Part shown: positions 45,262 to 54,507 of the stretch, piece after piece
Position numbering within the stretch: position 1 is the first letter of the stretch
How the letters are laid out: every line of letters starts with the position of its first letter
IMG/VR virus record: IMGVR_UViG_3300029883_000002
Location: 40,584-104,583 of that record
Reading direction: 5' to 3' (one strand)
DNA from: a virus
Length of the DNA: 64,000 nt
Position numbers and translations under genes: made by a program
Notes under the pieces: generated by a model
The model's database searches: none
What the model was told of the DNA's origin: nothing
Seen by the model: the letters and a program-made list of their open reading frames with translations, nothing else

Positions 45262-46554
45262 ATGACAGCTGACATTGTTATGGTTAAAACCCATGATGTT
45301 ACGAATTGTCTTAGATATTTAATTAACTTATCTGCGCCTGTTTATTCTACTGATGATGATGGTTATGTTATCGATTCTAATGATAATCGTATAAAGATTA
45401 CTTCTGGTAAGGATGAGAAACGCCATGTATTATTATTCCAAGAAGTCTTTAATGATCAAGAAGCACTCATGCTTAACCCGTTTGCTGAGCTCACCACTGA
45501 TCATCCTGCTAATCGTTTCTTCTATAGAACTGTTCGTGGCGGCGCTGTTGGTTGGATTCAATTTGCTTATCGCGAGCTTATCAAAGTAGCTGTTAAAGCT
45601 AAAGATAAATCTGAAAAGACTATTCCTACAAAATTAATTAATCTTGTTAGTGGTATTGTTGACAAGGTCGATGAAAAGACTCTTGTTGAATTTGATAAAA
45701 TTCTTAAGAATGAAACTGATATGTTTGTTGATGTTATGTATCGCGATAAAACTATGATGTGTACTTTGAATGTTCGTCTTTTAAATAGTAAGCAAGAACT
45801 CATTGATGCTTATAAAGAAAAGTTCAATGTCCGTAAGGGTACTTGGGCAGTTCTTATGTATCTTACTGAAAAGATCTTTGATATTAAGACTATTGATGAA
45901 CTTGAAGAAAAGTATTATGTAAAGCCTGAATTCGATGGTCCAGTTGCTCCGTGTCCTCGAATGATTTCTACTGTTCATTTATTGTACAAAATCTATGATA
46001 AGATCAATCCTATTATTGATATGGTTGATGGTATTTATACTAAGAATATGTCACAGTTTGCCATTCATGTTAATAATCTTCCCAAGTATATTAAAATTGC
46101 TAGTAGTGTTGCACAAGATGCAAATAAGATCAATTCTTCTGTTGCTAGAATTGTCCAGAAGCCTGCTCAACAGCAACAGAGTACTGGAAATTCAATGTTT
46201 GGTAATTTAACAAAATCAAATAGTCTCTTTGGTGATAATTTAAGTACACCTAAGAATGCATATACTGAACATCTGTTTGGTTCTGGATTTGGTAGCACTG
46301 GTTCATTTGCTAATTTGAATAATCAATCTAATCAGAATGGTGGTGGTATGTTTGGAGCCATGTTTGGTGGTGGTAGTTCATTTGGGAATAATAATAATAA
46401 TAATAATAACTTTGGTTCTAATCAGAGTAGTAATTTTGGTAGTTTCAATATCGAAAAACCGATGCCATTAAATCGCGCCCCTATGGCTGGAGAAGGATCG
46501 AATTTTGGGAGTAATTCGTTTGGCGGAACTCCCGGAATGCCAAATATCCTATAA
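45262..46554 (+). CDS. Unknown protein with an FG-repeat, disordered C-terminal tail (430 aa)
   Basis: Residues 1-300 are a folded alpha/beta domain with no recognised family (RTVRGGAVGWIQFAYRELIK, GTWAVLMYLTEKIFDI). After a Gln-rich hinge (KPAQQQQS), residues about 312-430 are low-complexity Asn/Gly/Ser with eleven Phe-Gly pairs, including SLFGDN, HLFGSGFGSTGSF, GMFGAMFGGGSSFG and NFGSNSFGG, and few charges. This resembles the FG-repeat tails of nuclear-pore proteins. An in-frame AAT run (46388-46410) encodes eight Asn. AAGGGGAC precedes the ATG. Role unknown; a cohesive or gel-forming tail is inferred. Confidence 0.75.
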   Translation: MTADIVMVKTHDVTNCLRYLINLSAPVYSTDDDGYVIDSNDNRIKITSGKDEKRHVLLFQEVFNDQEALMLNPFAELTTDHPANRFFYRTVRGGAVGWIQFAYRELIKVAVKAKDKSEKTIPTKLINLVSGIVDKVDEKTLVEFDKILKNETDMFVDVMYRDKTMMCTLNVRLLNSKQELIDAYKEKFNVRKGTWAVLMYLTEKIFDIKTIDELEEKYYVKPEFDGPVAPCPRMISTVHLLYKIYDKINPIIDMVDGIYTKNMSQFAIHVNNLPKYIKIASSVAQDANKINSSVARIVQKPAQQQQSTGNSMFGNLTKSNSLFGDNLSTPKNAYTEHLFGSGFGSTGSFANLNNQSNQNGGGMFGAMFGGGSSFGNNNNNNNNFGSNQSSNFGSFNIEKPMPLNRAPMAGEGSNFGSNSFGGTPGMPNIL

Positions 46555-46564
46555 GGCCAATGAG

Positions 46565-46593
46565 ATATAAGGAGGGTGTTGCCCTCCTTATAT
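46565..46593 (+). terminator. Intrinsic terminator after the FG protein
   Basis: A 12-bp stem ATATAAGGAGGG/CCCTCCTTATAT with a TGTTG loop, then TTTTTAA. Confidence 0.85.
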
Positions 46594-46613
46594 TTTTTAA
46601 AGGATAAGTCATA

Positions 46614-47762
46614 ATGACAGAACCAAAAGATAGAGTTAGTTCTGTAGAAACATTTCATGGTTATGTTGCAGAAGATAAAGATAAAGATAGTGTAATTATA
46701 AAAGTATATATTCCAGAATTACAACCAATGCAAACTGGTGCTATCGATGCTAAGAATTCTAGCGCAAATATTGCGGTTATGGATGCTTCTGGTAAATCTA
46801 TAACTTTTAATACAACAACATCAAATAATATTTCTGCTACGTATGAAGGTGATGGTAATCATAAATATCCTCCTGATGTTATGAAAGGCGAACAGGTTAC
46901 TGTTAGAAGAGTAAGTTCTGATAAATTTACTTGGTCTTGTGATGGTCGAGATAAATACCTACGGAAAAATGAAACACTAAGAATAGAAATAGCAAATAGG
47001 CAGGGCGAAGATGATCTCGATGATACAAATACTTATTTGATTGAATTAGATACAAAAAGAGGAAAACATTTTAGAATATCATTGGCTAATAGTGATGGTG
47101 AATTTACATCTTATAAATTAGAAGTAGATATGGATAATGCTACTGCTTATTTTGGAGATATATTGGGAAATACAGTGTGTATTGATAGTAATAAACCACA
47201 AGTTGTTTTAACAAACTCCGATGACTGTATGATAAACTTACAAGGAAAAAATGGGCAAATCATTATACCAGAAACATTGCTCATTTCAGCTGGTAAAAAT
47301 ATGATTTTAAATTCCCCACTACTAAGTATTGCAAATACTTCTGGAGATGGTATATTTGAAATCGCCTCTAATTTTGTTAACTTTACTGTTACAAATTCAA
47401 CTGTTTTTAATAGTCCTTGTTTTGGCGTAACTGGTTCATCTAAATTCATCGGACAGATGGTTGCTTCTGCTATTAGAGCTGCAAGTTATAATTCTGGAGA
47501 TCCAGGATCTCAATATAAAGCTTCATCCATCTCATCTGGGTTAGATGGTAGTTGGAGTGGGACTGCGAATGGTAACTCTCCAGATAATGGAACTGGTGAT
47601 GGTGAACGACATACTGCTGCTTATGAAGATATGGTGAAAACTATAAATACAGTTATTGAATGTTTTAATCAGGTTCAGGGCGTTATTGGCGTTCCTTCTT
47701 CGCAAGGACAGCTAGCTGGAGAAGTTGCAGCATCTATTATGCCATTGAATATGGGAGAATAA
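46614..47762 (+). CDS. Baseplate central spike / puncturing protein (gp5-gpV-like)
   Basis: A 382-aa protein. Residues 1-100 look like an OB-fold phage baseplate V domain (DKDSVIIKVYIPELQPM, then YPPDVMKGEQVTVRR). Residues about 100-260 are a run of short strands with repeating ISAGKNMILNSPLLSIAN and GDGIFEIASNFVNFTV, the pattern of a trimeric beta-helix needle. The C-terminal 120 residues are Ser/Gly-rich with a final helical part. It would sit under the hub (candidate at 28955) and pierce the outer membrane. The lysozyme domain of T4 gp5 is missing. Confidence 0.6.
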   Translation: MTEPKDRVSSVETFHGYVAEDKDKDSVIIKVYIPELQPMQTGAIDAKNSSANIAVMDASGKSITFNTTTSNNISATYEGDGNHKYPPDVMKGEQVTVRRVSSDKFTWSCDGRDKYLRKNETLRIEIANRQGEDDLDDTNTYLIELDTKRGKHFRISLANSDGEFTSYKLEVDMDNATAYFGDILGNTVCIDSNKPQVVLTNSDDCMINLQGKNGQIIIPETLLISAGKNMILNSPLLSIANTSGDGIFEIASNFVNFTVTNSTVFNSPCFGVTGSSKFIGQMVASAIRAASYNSGDPGSQYKASSISSGLDGSWSGTANGNSPDNGTGDGERHTAAYEDMVKTINTVIECFNQVQGVIGVPSSQGQLAGEVAASIMPLNMGE

Positions 47763-47767
47763 ACATT

Positions 47768-48262
47768 ATGTTTTTTATAAAGGAGAAAACTGAAAAGATA
47801 GATATGTATACTGAATTAAATTTATTTTATGATGTCATTATATCTTGGTGTGTAGATCAAGACTTTTTAATAGATGAAAATGGAATATATAGATTAAACA
47901 CGGATAAAGAAGATGATCATAAATATATCATTATGACTATTGCCAAATGGGATCTAAAATCTGTTATCGTAAAGACGCATCTTAGTAAGTTTATAGAAGA
48001 AGTTTTAAATCAATTTGATACTATGTCAAAGATTATAGATTTAAATATTTTTATAGAAAACAATATATCAAGATCATTTCTATTAAACTTAAAAGAAAAA
48101 CATAAATTAACATTAACTGAGAATTTAGATGTTTTTTATAATAAGTATAAAAGTTATGAAGTTATTACAGTAAAAGAGATATTTAAAAGATACCCCTGGA
48201 TATGGCTATTCTGGTATATTCAATATATTTTCAGAGGAACTGTAAATTATAACAGAAAATAG
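47768..48262 (+). CDS. Unknown 164-aa protein, probably baseplate
   Basis: Not recognised. Helical with an aromatic C-terminus (RYPWIWLFWYIQYIFRGT), possibly membrane-interacting or a hydrophobic packing surface. It starts 5 bp after the spike gene and so is co-transcribed. The ribosome site is only a weak GGGAG. Confidence 0.55.
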   Translation: MFFIKEKTEKIDMYTELNLFYDVIISWCVDQDFLIDENGIYRLNTDKEDDHKYIIMTIAKWDLKSVIVKTHLSKFIEEVLNQFDTMSKIIDLNIFIENNISRSFLLNLKEKHKLTLTENLDVFYNKYKSYEVITVKEIFKRYPWIWLFWYIQYIFRGTVNYNRK

Positions 48263-48265
48263 GTA

Positions 48266-48301
48266 TATGAAGAGAGAGCCCGATCGGGCTCTCTCTTCAT
48301 A
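48266..48301. terminator. Bidirectional terminator, 36-bp perfect palindrome
   Basis: A loopless palindrome centred on CGATCG between convergent genes, starting 4 bp after the plus-strand stop. Confidence 0.85.
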
Positions 48302-48306
48302 CATAT

Positions 48307-48657
48307 TTACAATGTTGTTTTAACCAAAGATGTTTTATATAAATTAAATACAGTCCTTAAGTATTCAATAGTTGGAACATACATAAATTTAATATCTTTA
48401 AATTGTTCATCTCCATGAAGATCATTTATCTCTCTAATGACGTATTCTAAATCTAAACTAATACCAACATATTTCATATAGTCTTTCAATCTATATTGAT
48501 ATGTTGCCATAATGTCATATGTCAATGTATATATTTTAGAATTTTTAATAAATAGATTTTTATAATCTTTTACAAATTGTATCCAACCTGCATCAGTATT
48601 GCTATATTTTGAAATAACTGAACTTCTTAATATACTGGATAATGTGGTTGAAGCCAT
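48307..48657 (-). CDS. Unknown 116-aa protein
   Basis: Not recognised. A small protein with STTLSSILRSSVISKYS and YVGISLDLEYVIREINDL. A single-gene minus-strand transcript with AGAGGAGGG 13 nt before the ATG. It may be a small baseplate or tail-completion protein. Confidence 0.55.
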   Translation of the reverse strand: MASTTLSSILRSSVISKYSNTDAGWIQFVKDYKNLFIKNSKIYTLTYDIMATYQYRLKDYMKYVGISLDLEYVIREINDLHGDEQFKDIKFMYVPTIEYLRTVFNLYKTSLVKTTL

Positions 48658-48725
48658 AGTTTTACAAACCCTCCTCTTGTTTAAAAAATCAATTTATATA
48701 TATAATATTTATACTATTGTATCTA

Positions 48726-48755
48726 TATTTGACTTTTCAAATAAATATATATTAC
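48726..48755 (+). promoter_or_regulatory. Early-type promoter: inverted repeat plus TATATTAC
   Basis: The hairpin TATTTG-ACTTTT-CAAATA (48726-48743) is followed after 4 bases by TATATTAC (48748-48755), 45 nt before the GTG of RNA polymerase beta. Same layout as at 34319 and 52971. Confidence 0.6.
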
Positions 48756-48800
48756 TACTTTGACGACACAGAAAAAAGCTTAACATAGGGGTAGCTAAAC

Positions 48801-50891
48801 GTGTCAAAGTTACAAATCGCCGAAGAGTTTCCGAGTTTAGATAATGTTAGTGTTGATAGTCGTATTCTTGGATTACAGCCTGGTTTATATCCTCATTTAA
48901 AGAATAGTTCTGGTCAGCGCACTGATATGCACGGTTCGCATGTCAATCAAACTATTTTAGTTGATGGTAGTCAATTTGCATTTCAATTTACTGGTAAAGA
49001 ATATGACTTTGGACAATTTGATATTAATGATACTCATAGAGAACAAGATATGATTATTCTTGCTGTTGTTCAAAAGTATCCTAACATCAATTATATTCAG
49101 CAGGCACATACAGTTATCTGTAAGGGTCTCGATGATTGTAAAATCCATCACTTTATTGTTAGTCCATATACTAAAGTTGCTGATGGTTTTGGTTATGAAA
49201 ATGTTTTAAGCAATAGACATTCTCTTCGAGCTGGTGAAGTCCTTTTAAAAGAAACTGTTCTCTCAAGATCTCCTATTAATAAAGATGGTGCTTACTGTAT
49301 GGGTCGTAATGTTAATGTTGCATATATGACATCTCCCCATATCATTGAAGATTCCATGTGGATCTCCGATGAATTAGCAGATAACTTAAGTTCTAGTGCT
49401 ATCTATAAACAGATTTTTGTAATCGGAAGTAATAACATCCCGATTAATCTTTATGGTGATGATGTTAACTATAAATTCCTTCCTGATCTTGGTGAAACTA
49501 TTTCTGATTATGGTATTATTTCTGCATTTAGAAAAACAACACCAGAAACATTTATTGCAGATACAATGCCTAATGAATTAACAAAACCTCAGGCTATGCA
49601 TGATATGTGTTATGTTGCACATAAAGGCGCTAAAGTTATCGATATCGATGTTCAGATTTCTCGCGGTGCTAAAATCTCTGGCAAGTGGTATGACCAGGCT
49701 AAGAAGTATTCTGATAGTCATATTAAATACTGTGAAGAAATTGTTAAGGTTTATGAGACGAATCGTAACTTAGAATGCTCAAGTGCTTTTAATAGATTAG
49801 TTTCTGATTGTATGAAACGATTAATTGCTGAAGGTAGACGAGTTAAAAATATCTATACAAAATGCAAGCTTGGTATTATTGGTAGGAATAATCGTCCTAT
49901 CGAATTTATGAGAATTGTCGTTACATATATTGAAAAACGCCATATGTCCTTTGGATATAAAACTACTGGTCGTGAAGGTGCGAAAGGTGTTATTGGACAT
50001 ATTGTTCCAAAGAGCTGTATGCCTGTTGATGAAGATGGATTTGTTGCTGATCTTGTTTTAGATCCTGCATCTTGTATTGCACGCATGAATACAGGACAAT
50101 GGATAGAACAAGGTATTAATCGTATTTCTGAATTTGTTAGACGAAGAGCTGTTGAGCTATATAAGACAGATAAACAATCAGCAATCGATATGTTATTTGA
50201 GTATTATAATGATCTTAATCCTAATTATCTAAAACAAGTTATTGCAACGAATCCAGATTTTAAAAGTCAGTGTGTGCATTTTGGAAGAAGTACTAGTGAT
50301 GAAGGTGGTATTTATATTTGGTTGCCTCCGTTCTTAAAACACATTACTATGAAACATTTTGATTTCTTAAGAAAGAAGTATAAAGTTGGTATTTCTAAAG
50401 CATCTTATAAACGCGTTGATAGCGATGGCAATATCATTGCTGAGTTCGTATCGGATAAACCTGTTTGTATTGGTTCTAAGTATGTTATCGCGCTTTGTAA
50501 AGTTCCTTATCAGACAGCACCTGGTGTTGGTCATGTTAATCAATTTGGCGTTCCTATGAAGTCATCTAATCCTAATATTAAAAATCAATATACGGTTCGT
50601 ATTAGTGCATTGAAATATGGCGAAGATGAATGGCGAACTGTTGGTATGGATATGGGCGAAGATGCAAATGAAATGATTCGTTATACGAGCCTACATGCAA
50701 ACAGTCCTACTGGTGTTAATGTTCTAGTTACTGATATTTTAAAGAATAAGAATCCTACAAATATTGAACGTATCAATATTACTAATGAAGAACTTGTTAA
50801 GAAGAATAGTGTCTTAAATTTGTTCAGTCACATGATTACAACTTTAGGTATTAAGATTGAATCTGAACTTAAAGAGGTTATTAGCCCATGA
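48801..50891 (+). CDS. RNA polymerase beta subunit, C-terminal half
   Basis: A 696-aa protein. The catalytic-lysine loop YKTTGREGAKGVIGHIVP (about residues 385-402) matches GDKMAGRHGNKGVIS of bacterial beta and keeps both lysines. DLVLDPASCIARMNTGQ (about 414-430) matches the DIVLNPLGVPSRMNIGQ segment. The C-terminus covers the beta clamp-linked region. The N-terminal half of beta (lobes and protrusion) is not in this window, as in other phiKZ-type enzymes where beta is also split. GTG start follows AGGGG. The ATGA overlap with the beta'-C gene couples the two subunits. Confidence 0.9.
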   Translation: MSKLQIAEEFPSLDNVSVDSRILGLQPGLYPHLKNSSGQRTDMHGSHVNQTILVDGSQFAFQFTGKEYDFGQFDINDTHREQDMIILAVVQKYPNINYIQQAHTVICKGLDDCKIHHFIVSPYTKVADGFGYENVLSNRHSLRAGEVLLKETVLSRSPINKDGAYCMGRNVNVAYMTSPHIIEDSMWISDELADNLSSSAIYKQIFVIGSNNIPINLYGDDVNYKFLPDLGETISDYGIISAFRKTTPETFIADTMPNELTKPQAMHDMCYVAHKGAKVIDIDVQISRGAKISGKWYDQAKKYSDSHIKYCEEIVKVYETNRNLECSSAFNRLVSDCMKRLIAEGRRVKNIYTKCKLGIIGRNNRPIEFMRIVVTYIEKRHMSFGYKTTGREGAKGVIGHIVPKSCMPVDEDGFVADLVLDPASCIARMNTGQWIEQGINRISEFVRRRAVELYKTDKQSAIDMLFEYYNDLNPNYLKQVIATNPDFKSQCVHFGRSTSDEGGIYIWLPPFLKHITMKHFDFLRKKYKVGISKASYKRVDSDGNIIAEFVSDKPVCIGSKYVIALCKVPYQTAPGVGHVNQFGVPMKSSNPNIKNQYTVRISALKYGEDEWRTVGMDMGEDANEMIRYTSLHANSPTGVNVLVTDILKNKNPTNIERINITNEELVKKNSVLNLFSHMITTLGIKIESELKEVISP

Positions 50892-52846
50892 TCAAGTTTG
50901 ATGTTTTTAATACAAAGATAGATTTTGATTTAACGAAACAGTTATTAGCTAATAAGAATGAAATTTTCCTTGTGGATCTTGAAGATGGTCCATTGGAAAT
51001 ATCTGGAAAGTTCTTAATGTTAAATGTTTGGTTTTGGAAAATTCTTGTTGATAGAAATGTCCGTCCTTCTAGAAAACATTGTTTATTAGAAAAAATAATC
51101 ACTAAAGAAAATCAGACTGCTGTATTAACACATATTGAGAATACTATTCGTGAAAGAAATCCTAATTATATTAACGAGTATGTAAAAGATAAATTAGGAA
51201 ATGATCTTAAGTATTTAACACTAAATGATGATATTTGTATGTGTGATAATAATATTCATCGTATGGTGTCATGGCAACTTGGTTCTTACGAAATGTCTTG
51301 CTCTGCATTTGAAATATGTGATATGTTATTCGATCAAGAATATGATCAGCATAGAAAGTATGATATTAAGAAAGAAGAACGTCTTGGTATTAAACATGTA
51401 GAGAAAAGAATAGCCAATCAAATAGATACTTTTATTAAAGAGATTAGTGATAACGACACTATTCTTTCTATTCCTCTTAAAGTTGGTTCTATGAGTAAGA
51501 AACAGATTGGTCAGGTTTTTGTTGGTATTGGATATCGTACCGATGCTGACGATACTATTGTTATGCGTCCTATTACTGAAAATTACTTAGATGGTTTAAA
51601 CAGCACACACTCTTATTTAACAGAAAGTCTTGCTGGCAAGAAGACAATCTATTACAATAAGGATGCTATGCCGGATAGCCAATATAGTAATCGCAGACAA
51701 CAGATTCAGAGTTCTATTATCCAAAAGTTATATGCTGGTGATTGTGGAACAGATCGTTTTATCCAAGTATATATCCATGCTGGTATTGCTAGTAAAGGAC
51801 AAATGGATGGTAAATTGATTTATGAAAATGGTGTTCTCACTATGATCAATAGAGAAAACGTCTCTAATTTTTATGGTAAATATGTTAACATGCGTTCTCC
51901 ATTTACATGTAATCACACCAATGGTACATGTGCGGTATGTCTTGGTGCATTGGCAGCACAATTCTTACCCTCTACAAATATTGGTTTAGAAGCTGCACAA
52001 AACTATATGAGTGATGCATCACAACTTGTGTTGAGTGCAAAACACTTTACGAATACCGATGCTGTTCTCTATGGTATTCCTCCGCAAATGAAAGAATATC
52101 TATTTATTAGACAAAATGATATTTATCTTAGAGAAGAATTTAATATCAAACCAGTTAAGGTTGGTATACCTTTTATTAATATGAAGAATATAAATGATCT
52201 TAATAGTATTAAGAATGATAAGTTTATTCACGAACAACATTTTAGTAGTATTACAGAAATGCTCTTTATACGCGGAGATACTGGTGAACTTGTATCACAA
52301 TATGCAACAATGCCAATGAACAATATTATCCCGTTCTTCTCATTAGAATTCTTGAAATACATTAAAGCTAATATCCATCGTTGTACTATTGACAATATGA
52401 TTTGGATTCCTCTTGATGAGTTTAATGCAGCTGAATATCCGATTATGAGATATACCATTGAGAGTAGTAGTATGGTTAAATTTAATAACAGTTTGAGCAA
52501 TTTTATGCTCAGTGGTGTTGCTTCATATACCTCTATTTCTGATGTCTTACGAGATTTTAGTGAACTTGTTTATAAACAAATTACAACCAATTTTGCTCAT
52601 ATCGAAATCGTCCTCAAATCTTATCTTAAAACATCTAAAGATAATTATAGAATTCCAATTATTCGAGATCCGAATAATGTCATGTTCGATAGTCTTGGTC
52701 GTAATATTCCAAGACGATCTATTGGTGCACAATTTGCATATGAAAAACAAATGGCATATCTTACAAATCCTAAGACTTATCTTGAAGACAAACCTCCTGG
52801 ATTTTTCGATACATTCATGGGTCTTACAGTTGGTCTTAGTCTCTGA
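50888..52846 (+). CDS. RNA polymerase beta' subunit, C-terminal half
   Basis: A 652-aa protein. LAGKKTIYYNKDAMPDSQYS followed by RRQQI (about residues 248-272) is the F-loop/bridge-like region (compare [21 protein letters not shown]). RSPFTCNHTNGTCAVCLGAL (about 337-356) is the zinc-ribbon region with C-x-H and CxxC. IGLEAAQNYMSDASQLVLSA with KHF (about 365-388) matches [21 protein letters not shown], the trigger-loop-proximal segment. It completes the beta' N-half encoded at 34380. Coupled to beta by ATGA. Confidence 0.9.
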   Translation: MIKFDVFNTKIDFDLTKQLLANKNEIFLVDLEDGPLEISGKFLMLNVWFWKILVDRNVRPSRKHCLLEKIITKENQTAVLTHIENTIRERNPNYINEYVKDKLGNDLKYLTLNDDICMCDNNIHRMVSWQLGSYEMSCSAFEICDMLFDQEYDQHRKYDIKKEERLGIKHVEKRIANQIDTFIKEISDNDTILSIPLKVGSMSKKQIGQVFVGIGYRTDADDTIVMRPITENYLDGLNSTHSYLTESLAGKKTIYYNKDAMPDSQYSNRRQQIQSSIIQKLYAGDCGTDRFIQVYIHAGIASKGQMDGKLIYENGVLTMINRENVSNFYGKYVNMRSPFTCNHTNGTCAVCLGALAAQFLPSTNIGLEAAQNYMSDASQLVLSAKHFTNTDAVLYGIPPQMKEYLFIRQNDIYLREEFNIKPVKVGIPFINMKNINDLNSIKNDKFIHEQHFSSITEMLFIRGDTGELVSQYATMPMNNIIPFFSLEFLKYIKANIHRCTIDNMIWIPLDEFNAAEYPIMRYTIESSSMVKFNNSLSNFMLSGVASYTSISDVLRDFSELVYKQITTNFAHIEIVLKSYLKTSKDNYRIPIIRDPNNVMFDSLGRNIPRRSIGAQFAYEKQMAYLTNPKTYLEDKPPGFFDTFMGLTVGLSL

Positions 52847-52852
52847 TTATTG

Positions 52853-52884
52853 ACAAGGGATGGTCCAGACGGACCATCCCTTGT
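52853..52884 (+). terminator. Intrinsic terminator of the beta/beta' operon
   Basis: A 14-bp stem ACAAGGGATGGTCC and its complement with an AGAC loop, followed by TTTATTTTTA. Confidence 0.9.
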
Positions 52885-52970
52885 TTTATTTTTATAGACT
52901 AAATTCTTCTCTTATTATATGACATAATACATTACCATTAAGTGTCTTATGTTTTTTCATACACTTCAAA

Positions 52971-53001
52971 ATATCTGCACCTTTGTGCAGATATATATTA
53001 C
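52971..53001 (+). promoter_or_regulatory. Early-type promoter: inverted repeat plus TATATTAC
   Basis: A perfect hairpin ATATCTGCAC-CTTT-GTGCAGATAT (52971-52994) ends where TATATTAC (52994-53001) begins, 24 nt before the helicase ATG. This is the strongest of the three hairpin-box pairs in the window. Confidence 0.65.
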
Positions 53002-53025
53002 CATTATGCTGTCGAGGAATTGTCT

Positions 53026-54507
53026 ATGAAAGTCATAGTACACACATCTCCATATTCTTTTAAAGTTAAGTTAAATCAAAATGGTATGATTAAAGATACA
53101 TTAGTTCCTATAGGACCGTTCTTAGGTCAGCTCATTGATAAATCGTGGGATCATATGTCGAGAAGATATGTTACAACACAGAAGTATTTCTACTACAATA
53201 AAAGAGATGAATATTTATACATTCCTAAGTTTTTATATACTAAGTTTTATGAATATGTAAAAACATATGGTGGTGTTATTCATGAAATACAAAGAGTTAT
53301 TCAAAAAGGTAAAAGTATAGATCTCTCTATGAAACCAGGTTATCAAGATAAAAGTGAAAAACAAACAGAAGCAATTAATACAATTATTAATATATTTAAA
53401 GATAATGCAATTAGGGGATTGAGTTTACAGACTGGTGGTGGTAAAACTGTTAGTTTTATTCGTATTTGTACATTACTTAAAAAGAGAGCTATTTTGTGTA
53501 CAAATGGTCTTGTTGATCAGTGGATAGAAGAAGTTTTACTTTGGACTGGATGTGACAAAGAAGACATTTATGTTATTAAAGGATATGCTTCTATTGTAAA
53601 ACTTTTAAAAGAGATTGATAAAACTATCTTTCCTAAAATCATTATTGCTTCAACACCGACATTACAAGAATATGCAACAGATAATAGTGAAGCATATAAG
53701 GAATTACCACCATTTGAAGATTTCTTTGATATTTGTAAAATAGGTGTTCGTGGTATCGATGAAGCACATGAAAGATTTAAAGCAAATCTTATAATCGATA
53801 TGATGTCTAATACAGAAATTCTTATTCCTATTAGTGCTACATTAGGTAGATCAAAAGAGTTTGAAAAGAAAATCTTTAATTTACATTATCCACAAAAACA
53901 AAGATATGGTGAAGGTGATTTCGATAGGTATATCAATGTTTATAGCTACAGTTATGATATTGGTTATTTACCATCAAGAGCATATCAGTCTCCGAAAGGA
54001 TATTCTGGTGCTAAGTATGAGGCATATCTATTAAAGAATAAACTAAAGATAGAATCTGTTTATGATACAGTACTTAAACCTATTATCAGAATTCACTATC
54101 TTAATAAAAGAGATGACGGACATAAACTATTAATGTTATGTACTACAATTAATATGTGCGAATATCTTGTTACTAAATTAAGAAGAGATACAAATTGTGT
54201 TGTCAATCTTTATATTAGTGGAACTCCTAATGAAGTTTTGAAAGAATCTGATATTATCGTTAGTACACCAGGATCAGCTGGTACAGGAACTGATATTAAA
54301 AATCTATTAGCAACTATTCAGACTGTTAGTACAAAAGCCGAAATTATTAATGTTCAGACTTTAGGCAGAACTAGAAAATTACCAGATAGAGATCCAGAAT
54401 ATATTACAGTTCATAATAGAGGCATTCGTAGTCATGTTGAACATAATAAAACACGAGAAATTTTATATAGAGAAAGAGGTAAATCCTATGAATCTATTAA
54501 GTTATGA
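53026..54507 (+). CDS. SF2 DNA helicase, UvsW-like
   Basis: About 493 aa. Superfamily 2 motifs in order: SEKQTEAINTIINIF (Q-like), LQTGGGKTVSF (motif I, about 133-143), GIDEAHERF (motif II, about 244), PISATLGRS (motif III, about 267), then the second RecA lobe with KLLMLCTTINMCEYL and VSTPGSAGTGTDIK and a closing VQTLGRTRKLPDRDP (motif VI). The N-terminal 100 residues are a small DNA-binding domain as in T4 UvsW. It would remodel forks and recombination intermediates with the RecA-like protein. I start at ATG 53026, 7 nt after GAGGA; the frame is open further upstream but runs into the promoter. Confidence 0.85.
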   Translation: MKVIVHTSPYSFKVKLNQNGMIKDTLVPIGPFLGQLIDKSWDHMSRRYVTTQKYFYYNKRDEYLYIPKFLYTKFYEYVKTYGGVIHEIQRVIQKGKSIDLSMKPGYQDKSEKQTEAINTIINIFKDNAIRGLSLQTGGGKTVSFIRICTLLKKRAILCTNGLVDQWIEEVLLWTGCDKEDIYVIKGYASIVKLLKEIDKTIFPKIIIASTPTLQEYATDNSEAYKELPPFEDFFDICKIGVRGIDEAHERFKANLIIDMMSNTEILIPISATLGRSKEFEKKIFNLHYPQKQRYGEGDFDRYINVYSYSYDIGYLPSRAYQSPKGYSGAKYEAYLLKNKLKIESVYDTVLKPIIRIHYLNKRDDGHKLLMLCTTINMCEYLVTKLRRDTNCVVNLYISGTPNEVLKESDIIVSTPGSAGTGTDIKNLLATIQTVSTKAEIINVQTLGRTRKLPDRDPEYITVHNRGIRSHVEHNKTREILYRERGKSYESIKL

